From contig NZ_LMKC01000003.1 of NCBI RefSeq assembly GCF_001421355.1, positions 186,164-250,163 of the forward strand: a DNA stretch of 64,000 nucleotides, given 5' to 3'. This document shows positions 10,452 to 19,649 of the stretch, piece by piece (the first letter of the stretch is position 1; each line of letters begins with the position of its first letter). The DNA comes from Sphingomonas sp. Leaf9. GTDB taxonomy: Bacteria > Pseudomonadota > Alphaproteobacteria > Sphingomonadales > Sphingomonadaceae. A program made the position numbers and the translations under genes. The notes under the pieces were generated by a model that saw only the letters and a program-made list of their open reading frames with translations, did no database searches and was not told the origin of the DNA.

Positions 10452-10492
10452 TGCGCGGTTTCAAGCAATTGGTTCGGGGGAATAACTCGTGA
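10451..10492 (+). CDS. candidate 13-residue ORF bridging nuoL and nuoM
   Basis: The ATG at 10451 shares a base with the nuoL stop (TGATG), and the TGA at 10490-10492 overlaps the nuoM GTG at 10489. The peptide would be MRGFKQLVRGNNS. This is the third gap of the operon closed in this manner. A GGGGG stretch near 10476-10480 could help initiation at nuoM. The ORF may have a purely translational coupling function. Confidence 0.3.
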   Translation: MRGFKQLVRGNNS

Positions 10493-12054
10493 ACGGCTTC
10501 CCGATCCTGTCGGTGATGCTGCTGGTACCGGCGGTCGCAGCGATGCTGTGCCTGTTCGTATCGGCGAATGGAGCGCGCTGGACGGCGCTGATCGCCACGC
10601 TGGTCAATCTCGCGCTGGGCGTGCTGCTCTGGGCGAATTACGACATCGGCGGTGCCCAGTGGCAGTTCGTCGAGGCGCCCGCGCTGGGCGACTTCGGCGT
10701 GTTCCGCTACGCGCTCGGCATCGACGGCTTCGCGCTGATGCTCATCATGCTCAGCGTCTTCCTGATGCCGATCTGCATCGGCGCGTCGTGGAAGTCGGTC
10801 ACGACCCGCGTGCCGGAATATATGGCGCTGTTCCTGACCGTCGAAGTGCTGATGATCGGCACCTTCGCGGCGCAGGACCTGCTGCTGTTCTACGTCTTCT
10901 TTGAAGCCGGCCTGATCCCGATGTACCTGATCATCGGCATCTGGGGCGGGGCGAACCGTATCTATGCGTCGTACAAGTTCTTCCTGTATACGCTGCTCGG
11001 CTCGCTGCTCATGCTGATCGCGATGATCTACATGATCCAGACGGCGGGCACGTCGGACATCCCGACGCTGATGGCCTATGACTTCCCGGCGCATGTCCAG
11101 ACGTGGCTGTGGCTGGCGTTCTTTGCATCGTTCGCGGTCAAGATGCCGATGTGGCCGGTCCACACCTGGTTGCCCGACGCGCACGTGCAGGCGCCGACCG
11201 CCGGATCGGTCATCCTGGCGGGCGTCCTGCTGAAGCTCGGCGGCTACGGCTTCCTGCGTTTCTCGATCCCGATGTTTCCGGAGGCGTCGGGTCAGCTGAC
11301 CTGGCTGATCCTGACCCTGTCGGCGGTCGCGGTCGTCTACACCTCGCTCGTCGCGCTGGTGCAGTCGGACATGAAGAAGCTGATCGCCTATTCTTCGGTC
11401 GCGCACATGGCGATCGTGACCATCGGCCTGTTCGCCTTCAACCAACAGGGTATCGAAGGCGCGATGATCGTGATGCTCAGCCACGGGTTGGTGTCGGGCG
11501 CGCTCTTCCTGTGCGTCGGCATCATCTATGACCGGCTGCACACGCGGGAAATCTCGCGGTACGGCGGTCTGGCGATCAACATGCCGCGCTACGCCGTGTT
11601 CTTCCTGCTGTTCACCATGGCATCGATCGGCCTGCCGGGCACGTCGGGCTTCGTCGGTGAGTTCCTGAGCTTGGCCGGCACCTATCAGCTGTCCACCTGG
11701 GCCGCGCTGATCTGCACGACCGGCATCATCCTGGGCGCGGCCTATTCGCTGTACCTCTATCGTCGCATCGCGCTGGGCGATCTGGTGCATGACGACGTGA
11801 AGGCGATGCCGGACGTGTCGTTACGCGAACTGGCGCTGCTGGCGCCGATCGCGGCGGTGGTACTGTGGATGGGCGTCTATCCGGAGAGCTTCATGGCACC
11901 GATGCGCAAGGATGTCGGCCTGCTGGTCGCACGGATCGAGCGCGCGAATCCGGGGTCGGACTCACGGCCGACACCGGGCAATCCGGCGGCGGCAGCGGCG
12001 AAGGCTGCGGAACATGAAACGGGTGCGGCTGCGGCGCACGGGGAATCGCACTGA
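10489..12054 (+). CDS. nuoM: NADH-quinone oxidoreductase subunit M (ND4)
   Basis: The 521-residue antiporter-like subunit has the pump motif HTWLPDAHVQAPTAGSVILAGVLLK (at about residues 225-250) and LVQSDMKKLIAYSSVAHM. The key glutamate is in the YVFFEAGLIPMYLIIGIWG segment. The C-terminal 40 residues are Ala/Gly-rich and hydrophilic, an extension beyond the last helix. The start is the GTG overlapping the bridging ORF stop. The TGA shares a base with the nuoN ATG. Confidence 0.97.
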   Translation: MNGFPILSVMLLVPAVAAMLCLFVSANGARWTALIATLVNLALGVLLWANYDIGGAQWQFVEAPALGDFGVFRYALGIDGFALMLIMLSVFLMPICIGASWKSVTTRVPEYMALFLTVEVLMIGTFAAQDLLLFYVFFEAGLIPMYLIIGIWGGANRIYASYKFFLYTLLGSLLMLIAMIYMIQTAGTSDIPTLMAYDFPAHVQTWLWLAFFASFAVKMPMWPVHTWLPDAHVQAPTAGSVILAGVLLKLGGYGFLRFSIPMFPEASGQLTWLILTLSAVAVVYTSLVALVQSDMKKLIAYSSVAHMAIVTIGLFAFNQQGIEGAMIVMLSHGLVSGALFLCVGIIYDRLHTREISRYGGLAINMPRYAVFFLLFTMASIGLPGTSGFVGEFLSLAGTYQLSTWAALICTTGIILGAAYSLYLYRRIALGDLVHDDVKAMPDVSLRELALLAPIAAVVLWMGVYPESFMAPMRKDVGLLVARIERANPGSDSRPTPGNPAAAAAKAAEHETGAAAAHGESH

Positions 12055-13499
12055 TGAGCTACGCCGAACAACTTACGATGACGCTGCCCGAACTGGTGCT
12101 GGCGGTCGGGGCGATCGTCCTGATGCTGGTATCGGCCTGGGGCAAGCAGGCGGCGGCGCGTGGCGTCAGCATCGCGGCGGTCTTCGTCCTGGCAGGCGCC
12201 GGCGTTGCGCTGGTCGGTAACGGATCGTCGGGGGGTACCGCGTTCGACGGCATGTATCGTGCCGATGCGTTCGCGGCCTTTGCCAAGGTGCTGATCTATC
12301 TCGCCTCGGCAGTCGCGATCATCATCGCGCCGCGCTTTTTCGCGCGTACCAACGGTGACGACCTGAAGCCCGAATATCCGGTGCTGATCCTACTGTCGGC
12401 GTGCGGCATGGGCATGATGGTGTCGGCATCCGACCTGCTGCTGCTCTATGTCGGTCTCGAGCTGCAGAGCCTTGCCGCCTATGTCCTCGCCAGCTTCATG
12501 CGGCGCGACACGCGGTCGGCCGAAGCGGGCCTGAAGTATTTCGTGCTGGGCGCGCTGGCGTCGGGCATCCTGCTTTATGGCGTCAGCCTGGTGTATGGCT
12601 TTGCCGGGACCACGTTGTTCAGCGATATCGCGGTGGCCTATGCCGGCCCGCGCAACATGGGCCTGCTGTTCGGGCTGGTGTTCGTGTTCGCCGGGCTCGC
12701 CTTCAAGCTGGCGGCGGTGCCGTTCCACATGTGGACCCCGGACGTGTATGAAGGCGCGCCGACGCCGGTAACGGCCTTCTTCGCCTCGGCGCCAAAGGTT
12801 GCGGCGATGGCGATGGCGCTCCGCGTCGCGGTCGAGGCGATGGGCCCGGCGGTCCTAGAGTGGCGCCAGATCGTCATCTTCGCGGCACTGGCATCGATCA
12901 TCCTGGGCGCGGTCGGCGCGATCGGGCAGAAGAACATCAAGCGGCTGCTCGCTTATTCGTCGATCAACAATGTCGGCTTCGCGCTGATCGGCCTTGCCGC
13001 CGGGTCAGCGCAGGGTGTGGCCGGGGTGTTGTTCTACCTCGCCGTCTATGTCGTCATGACGCTCGGCTCGTTCCTGATCGTCCTGCAGATGCGCGACGAG
13101 CATGGCCAGCCGGTCGAGACGGTTGCCAGCCTCGCGGGCCTGTCGCGGACGCGCCCGGCACTGGCCTTTGCGCTGATGATTTTCATGTTCTCGCTCGCCG
13201 GCATCCCGCCGCTGTTCGGCTTCTGGGCCAAGTACGCGGTGTTCGAGGCGGCGGTGCAGGCAGGGCTGCTGTCGTTGGCGGTGATCGGTATCGCCGCGTC
13301 GACGATCGGTGCGTTCTATTACCTGCGCGTCGTGAAGACGATGTACTTCGACGAACCGGCACCGGCATTCGGTCGCGAGCCGGCATTGGTCGAGGGTGGC
13401 CTGACGCTCGCCGCGGCGATCGTCATTTCGCCGGTCAGCCTGTTCCTCATCGGCCCGCTGACCGCTTGGTCGCTGACCGCTGCGCGGGCGCTGTTCTGA
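12054..13499 (+). CDS. nuoN: NADH-quinone oxidoreductase subunit N (ND2)
   Basis: The 481-residue third antiporter-like subunit is placed next to NuoK. Motifs seen are LLYVGLELQSLAAYVLASF (glutamate of the half-channel), FKLAAVPFHMWTPDVYEGAP (pump helix lysine) and IGQKNIKRLLAYSSINNVGF. Normal length. It is the last structural gene of complex I; its TGA at 13497-13499 overlaps the likely CTG start of birA, so the operon appears to continue. Confidence 0.97.
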   Translation: MSYAEQLTMTLPELVLAVGAIVLMLVSAWGKQAAARGVSIAAVFVLAGAGVALVGNGSSGGTAFDGMYRADAFAAFAKVLIYLASAVAIIIAPRFFARTNGDDLKPEYPVLILLSACGMGMMVSASDLLLLYVGLELQSLAAYVLASFMRRDTRSAEAGLKYFVLGALASGILLYGVSLVYGFAGTTLFSDIAVAYAGPRNMGLLFGLVFVFAGLAFKLAAVPFHMWTPDVYEGAPTPVTAFFASAPKVAAMAMALRVAVEAMGPAVLEWRQIVIFAALASIILGAVGAIGQKNIKRLLAYSSINNVGFALIGLAAGSAQGVAGVLFYLAVYVVMTLGSFLIVLQMRDEHGQPVETVASLAGLSRTRPALAFALMIFMFSLAGIPPLFGFWAKYAVFEAAVQAGLLSLAVIGIAASTIGAFYYLRVVKTMYFDEPAPAFGREPALVEGGLTLAAAIVISPVSLFLIGPLTAWSLTAARALF

Positions 13500-14197
13500 C
13501 CGTACGCGTCACCGCCGAAACGGGATCGACCAACGCCGACCTGCTGATGGCGGCAGACGCCGGAGCCGAGGAAGGGCTCTGGCTTCGCGCCGATCGGCAA
13601 GTTGCGGGGCGGGGCCGTATCGGGCGGAGTTGGGCGGACGGTGCCGGCAATCTCTTTGCCAGCACCATCGTCCGCCTCCGGCCCGGTGGTCCCCCCGCAC
13701 CGACGCTGACGCTGGTGGCGGCAGTCGCCTTGGCGGAGGCGGTTGGGGCCTTTGCGCCCGGTCTAGCGACCATCAAATGGCCCAACGACCTGTTGATCGA
13801 TGGCGCCAAGCTGTCGGGTATCCTGCTGGAGCGGGGAGCAGGGAATGCGGTCGTCATCGGCTTCGGCGTCAATCTCGCAAGCCATCCGCAACTGCCCGAC
13901 CGGGCGACGACCAGCCTTGCCGATCATGGTGTCGCGGTCGCGCCGGCGGCAATGCTGGACCTGCTGCGTGACCGGTTCGCCGTCGGGCTTGCCCGGTGGC
14001 GGGGGGGTGACCTCCACGGCATTCGCGTTGCGTGGGAAGGCATGGCCCATCCGCGGGGAACGCCGCTGCGGGTCCGCCTGCCCGATGGCGGTGAACGGGA
14101 AGGTGGCTTTGGCGGGCTGGGCGATGATGGTGCCTTGCGGCTGATCGGCCGGGATGGCGCGGTGACGATGGTACACGCCGGAGACGTCTTTGGCTGA
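13496..14197 (+). CDS. birA: biotin-protein ligase, catalytic form without DNA-binding domain
   Basis: The enzyme activates biotin with ATP and attaches it to the carboxyl carrier protein of biotin-dependent carboxylases. Visible motifs are ETGSTNADL near the N-terminus, the biotinyl-AMP loop GRGRIGRSW, and KWPNDLLIDGAKLSGILLE. There is no N-terminal helix-turn-helix, so it should not act as a repressor. No ATG or GTG precedes the conserved start: the candidates are the CTG at 13496, overlapping the nuoN stop and giving 233 residues, or a TTG at 13466 giving 243. I chose the CTG for fit to the family's N-terminus; this is uncertain. Confidence 0.88.
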   Translation: MTVRVTAETGSTNADLLMAADAGAEEGLWLRADRQVAGRGRIGRSWADGAGNLFASTIVRLRPGGPPAPTLTLVAAVALAEAVGAFAPGLATIKWPNDLLIDGAKLSGILLERGAGNAVVIGFGVNLASHPQLPDRATTSLADHGVAVAPAAMLDLLRDRFAVGLARWRGGDLHGIRVAWEGMAHPRGTPLRVRLPDGGEREGGFGGLGDDGALRLIGRDGAVTMVHAGDVFG

Positions 14198-14308
14198 CCA
14201 TGGTCGAGCAACGTCGCAGCGGCGCCATCCCATGCGGTGCTTGTCGCCGGTCGGTACAAGCTATACCGCAGGGCGGAGCATGCTATCCGGGCATGGCGAG
14301 GAAATTCG

Positions 14309-15100
14309 ATGCTGCTAGCGATCGACGCCGGCAATACCAATATCGTGTTTGCACTGGTCGATGGGGACGACGGCATCGTCGCGCGTTGGCGTATTGCGAC
14401 CGATCCTCGCCGGACGGCGGATGAATATGCGGTCTGGCTCAGCCAGTTGCTGGCACTCGACGGTCGTGACCGGTCGGTCGTGACCGCGGTCATCATCGGC
14501 ACGGTCGTGCCGCGCGCGCTGCACAATCTGGAAGTGCTGGCGATCAAATATTTCGGGGTCGAGGCGCTGGTCGCGGGACGCGGCGCGGCGGCCTTCGGCA
14601 TCGCATTGGACGTCGAGGAGCCGCATGCCGTCGGTGCCGACCGCGCGCTGAACGCGATTGCCGCGCACGCCGCGCATCCCGGCGACCTGATCGTCGTCGA
14701 TTTCGGCACCGCCGCGACCTTCGACGTCGTGGACTATTCGGGCGCGTACAAGGGCGGGATCATCGCGCCGGGCATCAACCTGTCGCTCGACGCGCTGGTG
14801 ACCGCGGCGGCGAAGCTGCCCCGGATCGCGATCGAGGCGCCGCTGTCGACCAGCGTCATTGGCCGCAACACCGCCGACCAGATGCACATCGGCATCTATT
14901 GGGGCTATATCGCCATGATCGAGGGGCTGGTCACGCGGATGAAGGCGGAAATCGGCCGCCCGGTTCGCGTGATCGCCACCGGCGGCCTGGCGATCCTTTT
15001 CGAAAAACATACGCAGGTGTTCGATTCGATCGAGCAGGACCTGACCATCACGGGACTGGCGATGCTGTGGCGCCGCACCCATATCTCTACAGCAAATTAA
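14309..15100 (+). CDS. coaX: type III pantothenate kinase
   Basis: The enzyme makes the first committed step of coenzyme A synthesis, phosphorylating pantothenate; type III enzymes are not feedback-inhibited by CoA. The 263-residue chain starts [11 protein letters not shown] with the phosphate-1 motif of the ASKHA fold. [11 protein letters not shown] and the [11 protein letters not shown] phosphate-2 motif follow. A GAGGAAA-like site lies just upstream of the ATG at 14309, so that start is preferred over an in-frame ATG at 14237. It lies 111 bases after birA and upstream of the ribonuclease J gene. Confidence 0.96.
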   Translation: MLLAIDAGNTNIVFALVDGDDGIVARWRIATDPRRTADEYAVWLSQLLALDGRDRSVVTAVIIGTVVPRALHNLEVLAIKYFGVEALVAGRGAAAFGIALDVEEPHAVGADRALNAIAAHAAHPGDLIVVDFGTAATFDVVDYSGAYKGGIIAPGINLSLDALVTAAAKLPRIAIEAPLSTSVIGRNTADQMHIGIYWGYIAMIEGLVTRMKAEIGRPVRVIATGGLAILFEKHTQVFDSIEQDLTITGLAMLWRRTHISTAN

Positions 15101-15148
15101 CGAAGCAAACCGAACCCGCGAATGGGCGCGGGCATTGAAAGAAATTGA

Positions 15149-16789
15149 GTGACACCTAAGAAAGAACTGCTCTTCGTCGCGCTCGGCGGATCGGGCGAAA
15201 TCGGCATGAACGTCAACCTTTACGGCACCGCCGGCAAATGGCTGATGGTCGATTGCGGCGTGACCTTTGCCGACCCGGCCTATCCGGGCATCGACGTGAT
15301 GCTGCCCGACCTGCAATTCATCGAGGAACGCGGCGACCAGCTGCTCGGCATCGTCATCACCCATGGCCATGAAGATCATATCGGGGCGCTGCCCTATCTC
15401 GCCGCCGATCTGGGCGTGCCGATCTATGCCACGCCGTTCACCGCCGGGCTGATCCGCGGCAAGCTGGACGAGGAAGGCATCGCCGACCGCGTGAAGCTGA
15501 AGATCGTGCAGCTGGGCGGCAACGTGAATGTCGGCCCGTTCGGCGTGAAGTTCGTGCCGATGGCGCATTCGATCCCCGAATCGACCTCGCTCGTGATTTC
15601 GACGCCGCATGGCAACGTGTTCCACTCGGGCGACTGGAAGCTCGATGCGAACCCGATGGTCGCGACCCCGGCCACCCCGGCGGAACTGACCGCGATCGGC
15701 GATGACGGCATCCTCGCGCTCGTCTGCGATTCGACCAACGTCTTCAACACCGAAGCGTCCGGGTCCGAGGCGGATGTGCGCAAGGGGCTGTTCGAACAGA
15801 TTTCGTCGGCCAAGGGGCGGCGGGTGATGGTCACCAGCTTCGCGTCGAACGCCGCGCGCCTGCACACGCTGGGCGAGGTCGCGCGCGATACGAGCCGCAA
15901 GGTGTGCGTGGCGGGCCGCTCGCTCGACCGCATCCTGAAGGTCGCAAAGGCCACCGGCTACCTCAAGAGCTTTCCGCAGACGGTCGATTTCGATACCGCG
16001 ATGCGCCTGCCGCGCGAGCAGGTGCTGATCATCGCGACCGGCGGGCAGGGCGAGCAGCGCGCGGCGCTTGCCCGCATTGCGAACCGCGAGCATCAGCTGA
16101 GCCTGGAGGCGGGCGATCGCGTGATCTTCTCGTCGAAGCAGATTCCGGGCAACGAGGTCGCGATCGGCCGCATCCAGAACCAGCTGGCGGCGGCGGGCAT
16201 CGAAATGATCACCGACCGGCAGGCGCATGTCCACGTGTCGGGCCATCCGGGTCGGCCGGAACTCGCCAAGCTTTATGGCTGGCTGCGGCCCAAGGTGCTG
16301 ATGCCGGTGCACGGCGAGATGCGCCACCTGATGGAACATGCCCGCTTCGCCCTGTCGCAGGGGATCAAGCAGACGCTGGTGCAGACCAATGGCGACATCG
16401 TGCGCCTGGCGCCGGGCAATCCGGTGAAGGTCGGCCATGCCACGGTCGGTCGCCTGGCGCTCGACGGTGACGTGATCCTGCCGGCCGACGGCACCACAAT
16501 CAACGAACGGCGCAAGCTGGCCGCCTATGGCCATATGTCGGTCGCGGTCGCGATCGACCGGCGCGGGCAGCTGATCGGCGATCCGCAGATCCGGGTACAG
16601 GGCGTGCCGGTCGAGGAAGACCGCGAGCCGTTCCTTGAGGAAGCGGTGGATGCCGCCGCCGAAGCGGTCGCGTCGAAGGGCCGCGAGCGTGGCAAGCTGC
16701 CGGAGGCGATCCGCCTGGCCGTGCGCCGCGTGGCGACCCGCTGGACCGGCAAGAAGCCGGTGGTCGACGTCCTCATCATCCCGGCCTGA
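15149..16789 (+). CDS. rnj: ribonuclease J
   Basis: The 546-residue metallo-beta-lactamase/beta-CASP nuclease has 5'-3' exo- and endonuclease activity in RNA decay and maturation. The zinc ligands are clear in HGHEDHIGA, with a further histidine in FHSGDWKLD. CDSTN and the beta-CASP ATGGQGEQRAAL region follow, and the HVSGHPGR histidine and LMPVHGEMRHL complete the site. The GTG at 15149 directly abuts a TGA. The C-terminal domain is present. The gene stands between coaX and a DUF1467 gene. Confidence 0.95.
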   Translation: MTPKKELLFVALGGSGEIGMNVNLYGTAGKWLMVDCGVTFADPAYPGIDVMLPDLQFIEERGDQLLGIVITHGHEDHIGALPYLAADLGVPIYATPFTAGLIRGKLDEEGIADRVKLKIVQLGGNVNVGPFGVKFVPMAHSIPESTSLVISTPHGNVFHSGDWKLDANPMVATPATPAELTAIGDDGILALVCDSTNVFNTEASGSEADVRKGLFEQISSAKGRRVMVTSFASNAARLHTLGEVARDTSRKVCVAGRSLDRILKVAKATGYLKSFPQTVDFDTAMRLPREQVLIIATGGQGEQRAALARIANREHQLSLEAGDRVIFSSKQIPGNEVAIGRIQNQLAAAGIEMITDRQAHVHVSGHPGRPELAKLYGWLRPKVLMPVHGEMRHLMEHARFALSQGIKQTLVQTNGDIVRLAPGNPVKVGHATVGRLALDGDVILPADGTTINERRKLAAYGHMSVAVAIDRRGQLIGDPQIRVQGVPVEEDREPFLEEAVDAAAEAVASKGRERGKLPEAIRLAVRRVATRWTGKKPVVDVLIIPA

Positions 16790-16794
16790 CGCAG

Positions 16795-17055
16795 ATGGCG
16801 TGGCAGTCGGCGCTGGCGATCTACCTGCTCTTCTGGGTGTTCGCCATGTTCCTGGTCCTGCCGTTCGGGGTTCGCACGACGCATGAGGCGGGCGAACCCC
16901 CGGTTCCGGGACAGGCCGACAGCGCACCCGCCGGGTTCCGCTTCGGCCGGATGGCATGGCGGACGACGATCGTCGCGACCGTGCTGTTCGCGCTGTTTTA
17001 TCTGAACTTCGTGTTCGGGTGGGTGACCGCCGACATGCTCGACTTCTATCGCTGA
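16795..17055 (+). CDS. DUF1467 family membrane protein
   Basis: The 86-residue protein has two predicted membrane helices (AIYLLFWVFAMFLVLPFGV and TTIVATVLFALFYLNFVFGW) joined by a Pro/Gly-rich loop. The pattern LLFWVFAMFLVLPFGVRTTHEAGE is characteristic of DUF1467 proteins, which in alphaproteobacteria often follow the ribonuclease J gene. It begins five bases after the rnj stop. The function is unknown. Confidence 0.88.
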   Translation: MAWQSALAIYLLFWVFAMFLVLPFGVRTTHEAGEPPVPGQADSAPAGFRFGRMAWRTTIVATVLFALFYLNFVFGWVTADMLDFYR

Positions 17056-17237
17056 AGCCGGTCGATCATCGTTGTGACGAGATCGTGGAGATGGCGGACA
17101 AATCCCCAGCATAACTGGAAATGCGCCGTTTTCATCAGCGTCGACGGACGCAGACCGGAACGCACGACCTGCCACGGATCAGTGCCGGGCAGGTCCGCGC
17201 TGTCGTCAGAGAGCAGTCAGACGCGTTATAGAGAATA

Positions 17238-17261
17238 GCCGTTGCAACGTCGTGCAACGGC
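17238..17261 (-). terminator. hairpin downstream of the coiled-coil gene
   Basis: A perfect 9-bp inverted repeat (GCCGTTGCA / TGCAACGGC) with a six-base loop lies 22 bases past the end of the minus-strand gene. Read on the minus strand it is followed by a moderately T-rich TATTCTCTATAA, so it may terminate that gene. The rest of 17056-17283 shows no convincing ORF or RNA. Confidence 0.5.
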
Positions 17262-17283
17262 AGCATGCTGTCCCGTAGCCGTC

Positions 17284-19569
17284 TCAGCTACGCAGCCGCT
17301 CGATCGCCTGGGCGAGCACGACGTACAGCTTGCCCATGTCCGACGACAGCAGCGTGACCCCCATCGGTGATCCGTCGCGCAGCGTCAGGATGTGGCGCAG
17401 CATCGCTTCGAAATCATGGATGTAGCGGTTCACCTGATCGCGGAAGCCGTCGGCCTGATCGTACAGCAGCGCGATGTCGCGTGCCTGCGCGCCGTCGATC
17501 AGCCGAACGGCACGGCGGGTAAAGACGCCACGATCACCCTTTAGATAGGCGGCCCAGGCGGTGTCCGACACGTCGGTCGACAGCGAGCGGGCGATGTCGA
17601 TCGCGGCCGAATTCATCGCCTCGATCAGCAGGGACACCCGGCGTGAAAACTGGTCGCTGTCCGCTGCTTCGCGCTCGGCCCGCGCGGCGGCCATCCGGTC
17701 TTCCAGCAGCTTGCTGGTATCGGCGATGTCCAGCATCTGGCGCGACAGACGCTCCGATGCCTCGATTGCCGAGGCCACGGCGTGGTTCGCGATCGTCGAC
17801 AATTCCGCGACCTGCGACGTCACCGCATTGTCGACCGCATTGGCGAGCGCGCGGGCGCCCTGCGTCTCCAGATCGCGGGCGGCGTCGGGCAGCACCTTGG
17901 CCAGCGTGTCGCGCGCCTGCTGGCTGGCGGCTTCGGCGGTATCGCGGATGCGCAGCATCGCTTCGGACAGGCGCGGCGCGGCGTCTTCGGCGAAGCGGAC
18001 GGTGGTGGCGATCGTATCGTCGACGATCGTACGCACGCCCTCGATCCGCTCCGCGCCGCGATCGAGCGTGTCGAGCAGCGACTGTTGCACGGTCGACAGC
18101 GTATCGCGCTGCATCGCCACGACCCCGGCAATCGCTTCGATCGCGTCGTGGGTGCTTTCGGCAGCGGTGACGAGTGCCAGCAATTCGGGCTTCGACCGGG
18201 CAACCACGGCGCGGCTGTCGGCGATGCGGGCGTCGAGCCGGTCGAGCGCGCCCGGCAGCGTTTCGTCCATCTCGCGGGCGGCGGAATCGAGCGCGGTCAG
18301 GACCTCTTCGGCGGTCGCGATGACCCGGCGGGCAGTGTCGTCGCCATTGGCCAGCGCCTCGGCCAGTGCGTCGGCGACCTGGGTCAGCGCGCCGACCGAT
18401 CCGGCCACTGCCTGCGCCCGTTCGACGCCGGTGGTGCGCAACCGGTCGAACCGTTCATCGACGCCCGACAGGCCGTCGTTGAGCAGGGTCAGCAGCGCCT
18501 CGCTATCGCGGCGGCGGTCGTCGAGCTGCCCGGCCAGGCTGCGGATCGATCCGTCGATCTGGGCGACGCGCGTGGCGAGCAGTTCCGCACCCTCGCGCCC
18601 GGCGCGCTCGATCGCGGAGCCGTTCGCCTCGATCATCGCGATGGTGGCGTCACCCTGCGCGGTGATCGCCTTGCGCGATTCGTCGATCGCGGCGGCGGCG
18701 CGGTCGAGGACCGCGTCGATCGCGCCCGACATGGTGCCGATGACGCTTTCCAGACGTACGCCCGCGCTCTCGCTGGTCGCCTCCATCCGCTGCATATGCG
18801 CCGCCAGCCGCTGCGCTGCGCCGCTGGCGAGGTCGTCGGCCTCGCGCGAGCGTTGCGCGACCCCGGCCAGCTGCGCGTCGAGCGCCGCAACGCGCTCGCT
18901 GGCGGTCAGGCCGGTCGCATCGAGGAGCGCAGCCATCTCCGCCGTTTCGGCATGGGCGCGCGGCAGGGTGGCGAGGACCGTCGACAGCCGTTGTTCGGTA
19001 GTCAGGCTCATCCGGTCAAGCGTCGCGGCGGTTTCGCCGATGGCAGCGATCTGTTCGCGCATGTCGGCGCTGATCCCGCGGAGCCGGTCGGTCGCGGCAT
19101 CGCCCAGCATCATCAGCGCCGCGCTTTGCTCGACGACTTCGGTGCGCGATTCGGCAAGCGTCCGCCGCACCGATTCGAGAACCTGTTCCAGCGCGAACGC
19201 TTCGGCCCGCATCGATTGCGCGGTGGCGGCGAAACGTCGCGCTTCGCTCCGGCTGTTCCGGCGCAGCAATAGCCACGCGATGCCGATCAACATCGGCGGC
19301 ACGCACAATGCAGCGATGAAGGAGGTGATGCCGACGGGGCCGAGCGCGGGAAGGGAGGGGGCGCTCCACGCGAGCATGCCGCCGATCCATGCGGCCACCG
19401 CCAGCCCGGCAAGGCCGGGTCCTATCCAGTTGCGGCGGATCGGTTCGGCCTCCGGAAAGGCCTCCGCCAGCCAGTGTTGCGTGTCGTCGGTCACGGTGTC
19501 CCGCACCGTGAACCCGTCGTCGGCGTCGTGGCGATGCTGATGCAGCCCGGTGATCGAACCCCCGTTCAT
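17284..19569 (-). CDS. large membrane-anchored coiled-coil protein
   Basis: The product has about 761 residues. Two hydrophobic helices lie near the N-terminus (LAGLAVAAWIGGMLAWSA and ITSFIAALCVPPMLIGIAWLLL). A cytoplasmic region of roughly 650 residues follows, made almost entirely of Ala/Glu/Arg/Asp-rich helix of coiled-coil type. No GTPase, ATPase or methyl-accepting signature was recognised. The layout (two N-terminal membrane helices, long coiled coil) recalls the Caulobacter polarity factor TipN, but this is an architectural analogy only. The ATG at 19569 is chosen because an upstream ATG would add a low-complexity tail and overlap the divergent gene; no good ribosome site is visible, and GTG starts at 19506 or 19494 are possible. 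Confidence 0.8.
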   Translation of the reverse strand: MNGGSITGLHQHRHDADDGFTVRDTVTDDTQHWLAEAFPEAEPIRRNWIGPGLAGLAVAAWIGGMLAWSAPSLPALGPVGITSFIAALCVPPMLIGIAWLLLRRNSRSEARRFAATAQSMRAEAFALEQVLESVRRTLAESRTEVVEQSAALMMLGDAATDRLRGISADMREQIAAIGETAATLDRMSLTTEQRLSTVLATLPRAHAETAEMAALLDATGLTASERVAALDAQLAGVAQRSREADDLASGAAQRLAAHMQRMEATSESAGVRLESVIGTMSGAIDAVLDRAAAAIDESRKAITAQGDATIAMIEANGSAIERAGREGAELLATRVAQIDGSIRSLAGQLDDRRRDSEALLTLLNDGLSGVDERFDRLRTTGVERAQAVAGSVGALTQVADALAEALANGDDTARRVIATAEEVLTALDSAAREMDETLPGALDRLDARIADSRAVVARSKPELLALVTAAESTHDAIEAIAGVVAMQRDTLSTVQQSLLDTLDRGAERIEGVRTIVDDTIATTVRFAEDAAPRLSEAMLRIRDTAEAASQQARDTLAKVLPDAARDLETQGARALANAVDNAVTSQVAELSTIANHAVASAIEASERLSRQMLDIADTSKLLEDRMAAARAEREAADSDQFSRRVSLLIEAMNSAAIDIARSLSTDVSDTAWAAYLKGDRGVFTRRAVRLIDGAQARDIALLYDQADGFRDQVNRYIHDFEAMLRHILTLRDGSPMGVTLLSSDMGKLYVVLAQAIERLRS

Positions 19570-19606
19570 GGCCGGGGGTCTATCACGATCGGATGGACAG
19601 CGACAG

Positions 19607-19630
19607 CGGGGTAACGATCCATTAACCCCG
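19607..19630. promoter_or_regulatory. imperfect inverted repeat in a divergent promoter region
   Basis: CGGGGTAA and TTAACCCCG form a near-perfect inverted repeat (one base missing) in the 80 bases separating the divergent coiled-coil gene and the Hpt-like gene. It could be an operator serving both, or chance. No clear -35/-10 pair was identified. Confidence 0.25.
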
Positions 19631-19649
19631 TTCGCGCTATCCCGATTCC

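Noticed and set aside
15122..15148. 8-codon ORF ending right before the rnj GTG as a further bridge
   Set aside because: Its start does not touch the coaX stop, so it lacks the double-overlap pattern of the nuo bridges.
14315..16957. 880-codon minus-strand frame opposite coaX and rnj
   Set aside because: Same reason: antisense shadow of two well-identified genes, no recognisable protein content.
17056..17230. Possible small gene in the gap after the DUF1467 gene
   Set aside because: No ORF with a start, ribosome site and protein-like composition was found.
17561..19540. 659-codon plus-strand frame opposite the coiled-coil gene
   Set aside because: Ser/Ala/Arg-rich shadow; the opposite strand has membrane helices and regular coiled coil.
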